Part shown: one piece after another, positions 33,977 to 43,767 of the stretch
Layout: the number at the start of each line of letters is the position of its first letter
How positions within the stretch are numbered: the first letter of the stretch is position 1
Origin: Sweltsa coloradensis
Taxonomy: Eukaryota; Arthropoda; Insecta; Plecoptera; Chloroperlidae
Direction of reading: 5' to 3'
Length of the DNA stretch: 64,000 nucleotides
Assembly (NCBI GenBank): GCA_024449915.1
Contig: JAMZAV010000159.1
Span: 248,001-312,000 of the forward strand
Translations under genes and position numbers: made by a program
The notes under the pieces: model-generated
What the model was told of the DNA's origin: nothing
Database searches by the model: none
The model's input: only the letters and a program-made list of their open reading frames with translations

Positions 33977-34583
33977 AGTGCGGCGCACAATTGGCATAGC
34001 ATAAGCGTAGCACAACGCAAGCGCAACATAAGCGCAACACAAGGAATGTAGGCGCGCACAATTGTCATAACGGAAGCGTGGCGTAAAGAAACTACAAGGC
34101 TGTGCAAAGTTTTAGAAGGCTCGTGATCAGATGACTGCACGTCAACTTTGCGTTTGACATTAATTCGTCTTTGAAACCATTTGCAGTAGCCTATTGTCAT
34201 AGAGATGCGGATATTGCCTAAAATACGTAATTAGCAGCTCGTCGCTAGACGTCGACTCAACTTCATACTCGATAATGACGTCGTCTTCTGTGAGTTCGTC
34301 CATGATTAATAATTTGACACTGACACAAACATCAGTAGTTGTGAATTTGATTTAACTGAAATTGGGCGTTTGTGTTGAGTCGTGTTGTTTCTGGATTCCT
34401 ATTGGTCAAACGCAAGCGCAAGCATAAGAAATATAAAATATAACCATCTCTTGCGCTGTGCTTCCGCGCCTACGCTATGCATACGTGAATTGTGTGTTCA
34501 AGCAGCCAGGTGCACTTGTTTATATTTCTAGCGTTGTGCTTGCGTTGCGCTACGCTTATGCTATGCCAATTGTGCGCAGCACT
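33977..34583. mobile_element. Harbinger-like MITE, 607 bp, TAA target duplication
   Basis: AGTGCGGCGCACAATTGGC at the left is mirrored by GCCAATTGTGCGCAGCACT at the right, followed inward by CATAGCATAAGCGTAGC and its inverse. TAA lies at 33974-33976 and 34584-34586. It shares the GCACAATTG core with the 17003-17441 MITE. Confidence 0.75.
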
Positions 34584-34645
34584 TAATACTGTATAAATAG
34601 TACTCACTGTAACAGGCATACAATCAACAAGTAACTATAGTTACA

Positions 34646-35418
34646 CTAGGAAAACGCTAAAGTCCCGCCGCGTTGATGGATGAGCTTTTTAAAGTTTTTA
34701 GTTTGCGTGGGATATCTTTACTTTTGCAAGTGCTTTGTTTTGCTACCTACGCATTGTAAGTGATTGTTGTCAAATTTCTTTTGTTACCTGTCAATTGGTA
34801 TTATTTACCGTAAAAAACTTATATTAAAAGCTTTATTTCTATGGATTCTGACTAATTTTTTCAACTTTTTCTTTCAAAAGGTACTACATCACCATAATTA
34901 ATGTGTATGTAGGCTAATTGTGTATGTATAATATGAACGTTGTAGGCCCACCCGTTTGGTCAGAATTGGCCCAAATAGCACGAAAATATCGCACAAAAAA
35001 TCAAAAACCTTATATTAAAAGCTTTATTTCTATAGATTTTGGCTAACTTTTTCACATTTTTCTTTCAGAAAGCAATACATCACCATTACCTTAATGTCCA
35101 TGTGAAATATGAACGTTTTAGCCCCACCCGTTTGGTCAGAATCGGACCAAAAGTCACGAAAATATCGCACTAAAAATCGAAAAAAATCGTAAAAGTACGA
35201 TATTCATGAGAAATATTTCTTCGATTGTACCCAAAAACGTAGCAAGTCTAAGTTCAGAGATTTCGAAGGTCCTGTCAAATTTTCATCAAGATCGCATATG
35301 CCGTTTGCCCGGTAGAGAGCGAACAAACAGACAGAAAAACAAACAAAAAAAAAAAAAAAACACGAGCTAAATTTTTTGGGGGGTCGGTGAAATTGAAGTC
35401 TTCGCTTCGCTCATCCAA
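34646..35418 (+). repeat. Family A element, copy A4 (two internal units)
   Basis: This is the cleanest full-length copy: CTAGGAAAACGCTAAAGTCC start, GATGGATGAGC, two successive units of about 175 bp each ending in CGAAAATATCGCAC, then the shared tail and TTCGCTTCGCTCATCCAA. Confidence 0.8.
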
Positions 35419-35583
35419 TGACAATAATCGCCTACATTGTTTACAAAAAGCAAGTCTTTGGCCCACTATATTATTTCATTCTATTGTTAATTGGTAATAC
35501 CATAGCAATTAAATCGACTTTGATAAATTTATTATATTTTAACAAATAATTTTGCAATGGAACTTGAAAAAGTTATGAGATCC

Positions 35584-35997
35584 CACACATAACAAAAACT
35601 TGTAAAAATACAGCCAAACCTTACACACTCAAAAGAAATGAGATCTAAAAAAAAGGGCCAAGCTCATCTACCCTTCCACATTTGCGCATTCTTAATCCAT
35701 AAACGTACAGTGTCCCGTAACAACACCCTTGAAAAGCTTGGCAAAATAGAATTTGCATGACCATTACGTTAAAATTAATTAGAAAAAAAGAATTTGGATG
35801 AACTATTACGTTTAAATTAATAGTTGCAAATTCTATTTTGCCAAGCTTTTCAAGGGTGTTGTTAGGGGACACTGTACGTTTATGAATTAAGAATGCGCAA
35901 ATGTGGAAGGGTAGATGAGCTTGGCCCTTTTTTTAGATCTCATTTCTTTTGAGTGTGTAAGGTTTGGCTGTATTTTTACAAGTTTTTGTTATGTGTG
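35584..35997. mobile_element. 414-bp palindromic element
   Basis: CACACATAACAAAAACTTGT at the left pairs with ACAAGTTTTTGTTATGTGTG at the right, and pairing continues through CCAAGCTCATCTACCCTTCC to a 40-bp centre near 35780. No clear target duplication was found. Confidence 0.7.
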
Positions 35998-36104
35998 TAT
36001 TAGCTTACGGTACACAAAACTTGTGCCTGGTTTAGTTAAATCCCAGAAAAGAGGCTCCTAAAATACTTATACATGAAGTATGAACTAATCACACTGAAGT
36101 TGAT

Positions 36105-36285
36105 TGCTCTTCAAGCATCACAGTGACAATGTGGAAGACTCGGGTTTCAACCCCGATCGGGATGAATCTTTTTAACTTCTGAATTGTATTAAATATTAAC
36201 ATATTTATTATTTATACTTCAAATATGTTAAGCCAACATAAATATGAGACGTTAAGCAATATCCAATCAATCACCAATGTTAAGC
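36105..36285 (+). repeat. SINE-like element with tRNA-type B box and CAATCAATCA tail
   Basis: GAAGACTCGGGTTTCAACCCC resembles a T-arm/B box, and the 3' end GACGTTAAGCAATATCCAATC is shared with the 45.4-45.8 kb element. No cloverleaf is retained. Confidence 0.5.
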
Positions 36286-36406
36286 CAAATGTGTAGTGAT
36301 TGTTCCAAAACTTAAATCTTTATGTTTGGCCAAAGATCTATGTTGTGGTCCATTGTTTTTTTCTTTTTTTTATCTGCCCTGACGTCCCTCGCATACTGTC
36401 ATATCA

Positions 36407-37009
36407 TTAGGAAAACGCTTAAGTCCCGCCGCGTTGATGGATGAGCGTAATTTTTTTTAAACGAAAAAAGCGTAAAATGGCGATTGTTTTAACAAATAAT
36501 TTTTCGACTAGGCTCAAATTTCACACGAATATATTAATTCAGAAAATCAAAGTTCTGTGAAAAAATCATTACAATGGGATAAAGCATGTAGGTGTTTATA
36601 AGTCGAAGAATGTTTTAAAATTTAAAAAATTGTTAAAATGCGATTTTCATAAGAAATAATTTTCGATTGCGCTCAAATTTCACACGAATATATTAATTCA
36701 TAAAATTAAGTTCTGTGAAAAACTCATTAAAATCGGATAAGCAGTATATGTTATAAGTCGAAGATTAAAAAAAAAAGAAAAATCGTAAAATTGCGATTTC
36801 ATGAGGAATAATTTTTCGATCAATTTTTCCCCCGTGCAGTTCTTCGTTCAGAGATTTCATAGAACCTCCATAAAATTTATATCGCAATTGGAGAATTGGT
36901 TTAGCCGGAATCGTGTTCACATGACACAAAAATACAAAAAAAACATTCCGGATTTTTTTCTCCAGTCTAGTGAAATGGAATCTTCGCGTCGCTCGCTACG
37001 CTCATCCAA
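36407..37009 (+). repeat. Family B Helentron/HINE-like element, copy B2
   Basis: TTAGGAAAACGCTTAAGTCC start (a family A-like end), GATGGATGAGCG, three units with TTCACACGAATATATTAATTC, and CGCTCGCTACGCTCATCCAA end. Confidence 0.7.
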
Positions 37010-37077
37010 ATACCTTGTCCTTTAAAAATTATCTCGCACATTTATTTACTATACGTAGTACGTTCCTAGATATCGAT

Positions 37078-37340
37078 GGTGAAGAACCAATACCTTCTAT
37101 CTGCCAAAAAGCAAATTGTTCAGGAGAGCATTAAAACTGATATAAAAAAAGTAACTAGTTGGCGGTGGCAGATAGGAGATATTGATGTAAGGTAGTACTA
37201 TATGTCTATTTTGGAGATGTTTAAACATTGCTAGATAGGAGCTATTAGCACCAAAAAATTCAAAATAATTTTCTGTATCCATAGACACCAACATCTCATT
37301 TTGGCAGAAAATGGCAGATAGAAGGTATTGGTTCTTCACC
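37078..37340. mobile_element. 263-bp MITE with 28-bp TIRs
   Basis: GGTGAAGAACCAATACCTTC plus TATCTGCCA at the left is repeated inverted and exact at the right end. The interior is AT-rich and non-coding. The target duplication is not evident. Confidence 0.75.
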
Positions 37341-38790
37341 TTTGTTTATTTCTCTTAACAATAATTCAATTCTAATTCACTTATCCCCATCAGGAATCCA
37401 TTAGCCTCTATCAGTATTATTATATTCAATGTAACAAAATGGGTATGCCCACTAAATATCAGTTTTTAACTTGGAATAAAATGTATTTTGAGTCTGAACC
37501 ATACCTACAGACACAATCAACAAGCAGATAATGGGCATCAAAAATAACCCATATTTGCAATAGAGTAACACTGGTTGGCCACATTATTCACCTGATGACA
37601 CTAAAGACAAGACTATAGTTTGAAATAGCTTCATAAAATTTGCAAATGTACTTTGTTACTAGGATGGCACCGAAGTTGCCATTTTGCCATTTCTTGACCT
37701 AAAACTTGTTCCCTATCAATATCGTCATAACTATGGATTAAAAAAAGTTCATTTCTGAAGTAAAAACTTATGCCTGAAACTGGAGTCGAACCTGAGACCT
37801 TCTGCATTGAAAGCAGGGACAAGACACAAGGTATGATTGGCAAAGTGCATCAAATGAAAATTTTTATCGCTCCTGTACTCACGAGCCGTAGGTCTAGTAT
37901 TAAAATAAACTCCTCCAAGGCTAATCAAAATCAAAAATCTTTTAATAGCGCAATGGACAACTAACTACTTACCATACACAAATTGTCTATCAAACTCAAA
38001 ACGTGTAATGATGCTCCATAGTCGTCTGAATAGTTGCCCAAGCAAAAATTATCAACAGTTAAAGTGATGTCACAAGCAGGTGGCAGTGAGGCAGTAAGTG
38101 GCTGGCTGTGAGTAAGTAGAATATTTAGTTAATACTTGGAGCTTAGATATCTGCCTTCAATCTAGGTTATTTTGCCAATAGCAAAGGATTATCACAGTTA
38201 ATAATAAATCTATCATAAAATAATGTATGGCCCGTTAAGTGATTCCGGAATTCTTAACATTTATATAGCGTCAATCTTTTTGCCATTCTCCCCCCGGAAA
38301 AGGTGTTGTGAAGTAAATTATAATAAGTACCGTATTGTACCAAATATAGGCCATACCTGAATATAAGCCGACCCCCTAACTTTTCTTGTTGAAATATTAA
38401 AAAACATATGCAAAAGCATAATATGCAAATATTAGCTGGTAAGGGACTTCGAGACTTAAAATAATGAAAAAGGGTAGGCTTTTATTCAGGACAATACGGT
38501 AATTAACTTATCATCAAGTTAAAACAATCTCGAACAATAGAAATATACCTTCCAGTGGCTGCCACTAGCCATTTGAGCTACGTAGCTGCAAATTAATGGT
38601 TATTTCAACCCATGCATAGCCACACCTATTTAATGGACGTGGTACAAATTGTATTAGGTAGGGGTGTGCAAGTCCCGATTTTCAAATCAAGTACTAAAAA
38701 TTACTCAAGCATAGAGTCTAATTCGAGTCGAGAGTACTTCGATCTTTACCTCACTGTTATTCTTCGAATATACTTACAGTACAATGAGTA
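37341..38790. other. Intergenic stretch, nothing recognised
   Basis: No exon, RNA or repeat was recognised beyond simple AT-rich sequence. ORFs of 60-70 codons near 37631-37964 overlap on both strands and look random. Confidence 0.4.
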
Positions 38791-38794
38791 TCTT

Positions 38795-39650
38795 TTCTAC
38801 ACTCTTGGCACGTTCCCCCAAAAAAGGAACTTTGAAAAGTTAAGTTATACTTCTGCCTAAAAAGGAACTGAGACGTTCCTCGTTCCTTTTCAATAAAAAG
38901 GAACTGAAACGTTCCCCGTTCCTAAAAATGAACTTAGTTCCTTTCACGTTCCTTATACCATCACTGATTTAAACAATAATGAATATGAAATGTTTTTAAT
39001 TTATCATTACCTTATTTATTAAAGTGAGTCCCAGGCCATCTGACGAGGGTGGTGCCATTTCGAAAAAATAAGATAACACATTGATATTCTTCATACTGCA
39101 GTTTACGATATCAGTACTGGAATTCGACGGGATTACGACGGTGAAAGGAACTTATTAAAGGAACGTTAAATTCGTTCCAAGTTCCCACGAAATAGTAACT
39201 TTGACGTTACAAGTTCCTGATCTAAGAAAAGGAACGCGTTCCCACAAAAGTTCCTGAAAAAGGAACGCGTTCCCGGAACGCGTTACTAGGAACCGCGTTC
39301 CTCCCCAAGACTGCTTTTCTGCAATTTGCACCACTTTTTAATACATATATTCGTTAACAAATAACCTTGCTCATTTATAATATGTAGTATTACATTAAAT
39401 AGTAGTATCAAAATACTGTTCTTCATGACAGCTGTACGAATTGCACGTTAGTGACTCATCAGTTGCATAAACATATTTTTTTACTGCGTGATTAATTGAA
39501 CTAGTACTTTATTAACAAAAATCAAAAGGAAACTTTTCCTTTTTCCCCCTTTTTATGAGGAATTTGACTTTTTAAAAGTTATTTTTAAAATTGATGAACT
39601 GAATCTTTTAAAAGTTCCTTATTAAAAGGAACTTCTCCAAGTATGAATGT
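38795..39650. repeat. Repeat family D: GGAAC/GTTCC-rich elements (copy 1)
   Basis: Many inverted GGAACTTTT/AAAAGTTCC and GGAACGCGTTCC words, ending in AAAAGGAACTTCTCCAAGTATG. Similar blocks occur at 44359-44917 and 61978-62445. Confidence 0.55.
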
Positions 39651-40559
39651 AAGATAAGCCTATTAGTACCAAATACGAGACTCGCTTTGAAATTCGGGGT
39701 ACTCGCATACCCCTAGTATGCAAGTATTATTATTTAGAACTCTTGTCATACTTTGTATCCATTTATTTTAAAATATATCTGTATTAACTATTAATAAACA
39801 TTACATAATTATACTACATACAAATACTATGGTATGAATTTCAAATTGGTACTATTCATTCAGTACACTAAAGAGTGACGTGAAGTACCATATAGTATAG
39901 CAAATAATAACAGTAGGTAGGGGCCTATATTTATCATTTTTATAAATTATATTTAACAAAATACAGTACAGTACAACTCCGTTAAATTGGGCAGTTTCCA
40001 GATTATGCGGAATAAACAAATCATACGTAGCATTGACCTGTAGGCCTATACCTATTACAAAGTAGGAATAGTTCTAAAACATTCTATGAAGTCGTTTATG
40101 GTTACTTATCAAATCACTATCAGTCATAAAAGAAGAGGTAAGAGAAGCTGGAAAAGAATAAACATACTAGACAGGATGAAGAAAAAACAGGTCAGGTTGT
40201 GGAAAAATATACAAAAGGAATCATAAAATTAAATGATTAGGTGCATTTATTGATAAGGTGACTGGTGAGGCACAAATTAAAGTTTGGCCCGGCCCTAATT
40301 ACTGAAGCCCAATAAAACAGAGTTTTACTGTAGGTTAGTAATATTTGTAGGCTAATTATAGAATAAAGGTATAACATAATAAACAGGGCATTGAACTGGT
40401 TCGAACCGAAAACTGAAAAAAAAACAATAGGTTATTTTCGGTTTAGGGCAATTTTGGATCACAAAGTCTCAAAATTGCCAAATTGCAAAAATTGCAAAAG
40501 AGAGAGATCAATTTCCTCGGGGCCGCCCGCACCTATTTTCTATATAACCTCGCCGCCCC

Positions 40560-40735
40560 GCACCTTCAGCCGAGGCTATATAAGGCGGGCGCTGCGTGCT
40601 TGCCAACCACTGTGACTCAACCTCCGTAGAGTCACAGTCAACCTTGAAAATGTCTGACGTAGTACAGACGAAACGTCAGTGGACGCCAGGTTCTGCCCTG
40701 GTTCATCTTATTTTCGACGCGGTTTTACCCAAGAT
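40560..40735 (+). other. GC-rich segment with a retroelement-like hairpin
   Basis: A TATATAAGGCGGGCGC box is followed by a TGACTCAACC...GAGTCACAGT hairpin, then GTCTGACGTAGTACAGACGA and AAACGTCAGTGGAC. This resembles conserved ends of Penelope-like elements from memory only. No ORF of that class is present. Confidence 0.35.
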
Positions 40736-40745
40736 CCTTGTTTTT

Positions 40746-40747
<2 letters not shown>

Positions 40748-40780
<33 letters not shown>
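40748..40780 (+). repeat. (AT)n microsatellite
   Basis: Uninterrupted AT dinucleotides of about 33 bp. Confidence 0.95.
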
Positions 40781-40783
<3 letters not shown>

Positions 40784-41527
40784 TTCCCTTTTCAACGTTT
40801 CGAAACTTACATATTATTGATATTTTTATTATAAAATGTACTCAAACATATCTGGTGTTGAACCAGTTCGAACCAAACCGTTATTTAGGGGGGCCTAACC
40901 AAACCGAAATAATTGCCGTAAACCGACCCGAACCAAATTAAAAATAACTTTGGTTCGATGTCCCTGATCTGATCTGATAATACAGCTAAATTTAGTTAAC
41001 ATTACCATAGAATACAATAAAATAGTAGGTTCCATACTTATAAAAAAAGGTACTGTACCTTACTTATACATATAAATCTCATGATAAATTTATACATGTC
41101 AAACAGTTTTTTCTACTAACAGGTATCACAGACAGGCATGTAGTTAATTATTCATAAAATCATGCATTAAATTACAAGGGTGCTAAAGTACTCAATTCAT
41201 TTTTAAATGCTGTTAGAAGTTATTGCTACACACATAAAAACAAAATCAAACCATGCAAGGTTTTTAAATGCCTGGTAAAATTGTGTTTAATTCTTTAATT
41301 ACTCCTAACTAGTACTAGTAGATGAAAACCAAACCTCCTTAAGATTTCAACAGTTACCGTAACGACCAAATTTAATATGATTTGGATTAAGGGCGCGTTA
41401 ACTGTTGTCTTAATTTATAATTTGTCACTCTATAGGGAGAAAAATCTCATTGCTAGTCAGAACCAGCCATGGGTAGGGAGAGGAAAGGGCGGGTTCTCTT
41501 ATCATGGTCGACATCGTCTCTAGTCAT

Positions 41528-42397
41528 TAGGGATGGTACACGTGTAAACGTGTACACGTTTATTAATTATCCTTGATCAGTAAACAATTTTTATTTTATG
41601 CTGTTTTTATCCTGTGTGCGACCAGTCGAAGTGTGTTTTCTCATGAACCAATTTACAGTCATTATTTCATTCTTATGTGCGAGTAGTCTCCAATTTCAAC
41701 ACTCTTTCCCGTCTTCACATCGGCAGCTTTGAGTCATTGCAAACTCATAGGCCTACAGTCAAACGTCATTACAACCCGGCTCATTTTCTTAGTGTTACTG
41801 CGCTCTGATTACGAAATTCGGCGCATTGACATCTGTTTTGTCTCGAGTGCAACTGATATTGTATAGCTTGCTCAAGGACAAGCCTTGTTTGCCGCTATCT
41901 CTATGCTCCCCCTCCCCCCCCCCCCCCTCCAACACCCAATCCGCGCCGAATTCTGTACCAGATCATTCAACAATCTCACGCTGATTAGGCCTTCCTTCAT
42001 GTTGTTATGTAATAATAAAGATTGGACACTAGAATAATGCTGTAAATGAACGGGAAAAAAACAGTTGAAACTATCAAAACATCGGCTGACATCAAACTTC
42101 ACAAAGACAATGCTGAAGACGAGAGGGGGGTACCACAGCATTGTTTACACGACCACTACAATCACAGCTACTGCCACGCCCGGGGGAGGGAGGGTTTTTA
42201 TGATGCCGTGTATTGTCTGTATTGTGTCATAGCTCGCGGTCGGAAAAACCCGTTTTGAGCGGCAAGGAATTCCGTCAAATCCACGATTCGGGAGAAAAAT
42301 TTTGTTGTAACATCGTCGATTAGTAATGTAAACCTGTACACGTTTTTGTGACCAGGGTGTAAACAAATAGTGAAATACACGCTTTCTGACATCCCTA
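41528..42397. mobile_element. 870-bp hAT-like non-autonomous element, perfect 8-bp duplication
   Basis: TAGGGATGGTACACGTGTAA at the left versus ...CTGACATCCCTA at the right (TIR TAGGGATG...). CTAGTCAT is duplicated at 41520-41527 and 42398-42405. Secondary GTACACGTTT repeats lie inside both ends. ORFs inside do not resemble a hAT transposase. Confidence 0.8.
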
Positions 42398-42619
42398 CTA
42401 GTCATCGTTCATTTTGTTATGGTCGTCATCGTTGGGAATGTTGCCAAGGGAAAGGGGAGAAGTCCTAGACAACGACCGCCAGAGCTCACCTCTAGTTTAG
42501 GGGAGTAATATACTCCCCACCAGCTGATGTTTGCAAGATGGATTGTCTCTTTCCTCACCTTTTACAATTAGCAGAGCCATGCATTGAACCATGATGACCC
42601 TGGGCCCAGACAGGGATGC

Positions 42620-42859
42620 AATAGACCATTTTCAGAATTAACCGCGCATGCGCGCTCCGTTGCAAAGCATTACGGGAAAAAGGGCATTTACACGCTAAAA
42701 GCCATATGCTTGGGCGCGTGGCAGTCTGCACTGACTGTACTGGAAATGCAGTATGCCACACACCCGAGCATATGGCATTTAGTGTGTAAATGCCCCTTCT
42801 CCCGTAATGCTTTCACGCGCAATATAGAGTGTGCTGGTGATTTTGAAAATCGTCTATTC
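42620..42859. mobile_element. 240-bp inverted-repeat MITE
   Basis: AATAGACCATTTTC is mirrored by GAAAATCGTCTATT. Inner arms pair GCATTACGGGAAAAAGGGCA, then TTTACACGCTAAAAGCCATA, with the segment ending ...CTCCCGTAATGC. Confidence 0.6.
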
Positions 42860-43483
42860 TATTAAGGTGCACCAGTTCTAAATTAATCTCAAATGAGGAA
42901 GATAAGGAAAAATCTGAAAAATAGTGTGGGGAAAGGCTGATGTTAATACCATTACATCTGTTTAAAATTATTGTTAAACACTTTTTGCCAATGCTATATA
43001 TATGGCCAAACCATTGAAAACAAAATCTGCCTTCAAGTTCAACCAACTTAACTTATCAAACCAAATTACATTATTAAGTTATATAATACAGTTCTAAAGC
43101 ATTCAACTGATATGATCTTAAGGAACAGTATAAAGTTAAATTACGTCATGTTGTAACACACCCGTTATGGAATGTAGTAGACCTACTGTAAGTTTATTTT
43201 GTAGCTATACCGGTACTCAAGAATCTATTACAGTAAAAATTACCTAAATATATATACGTACTACAAAGAGGGCATAGAATGGTAGAACTATGCAGATATT
43301 GTATATACAAGTTTAAATACACAAATTTACCAAGGCATTATTAAAATCTTGCATGTACACACTTAGCACTTCACAACACAGCAGTTGCAAAAAGCTTTAA
43401 ACATTACATTTCAGTACTGATTACAAATATCTAGGCCCTACGTAATCAAATTTACCAACACAAGGGAACACAGATTGTTATTA

Positions 43484-43767
43484 TTAGTTTTGTAACCGTT
43501 GCATAGTGTCATTGTTTATAATCAATCGTGGTAAGGGTGTTAATGGGTTTGGTACACACATCTTGTCACACATGTTGGAGGGGTGACAGTAACAACGTTC
43601 CGAGAGGGGTGTCTTCGAGTCGGTACCTAGAATGATGCGCGGCATTTCACACTGCTCGCACTTGTCAAGTAGAGGGTGGTTTCGGAATGTACACTCTGTG
43701 CAGGTCCAGTTGGGCCCGTCAAGGTCGAGGGCATCTAAAGGAGAACTCGGGCCCCGCATCTCCTCAC
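43484..43767 (-). CDS. TAB2/3-like terminal exon with NZF finger and stop
   Basis: The acceptor is GCTGTTGCAG. The exon encodes [19 protein letters not shown], the four-Cys NZF (Cys pairs spaced x2 and x2, CTF signature), then a 50-residue tail with four further cysteines ([13 protein letters not shown]) and a TAA stop. TTTATT at 43193-43198 (AATAAA on the minus strand) is a possible poly(A) signal. Confidence 0.92.

Larger units (their letters stand above)
40384..40966. mobile_element. Possible hAT-like element with GGTTCGAACC-rich ends
   Basis: CAGGGCATTGAACTGGTTCG at the left and the inverse of CAGGGACATCGAACCAAAG at the right, with further AACCGAA/TTCGGTT words inside. No target duplication is evident. 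It contains the 40640-40700 hairpin and an (AT)n run. Confidence 0.45.
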
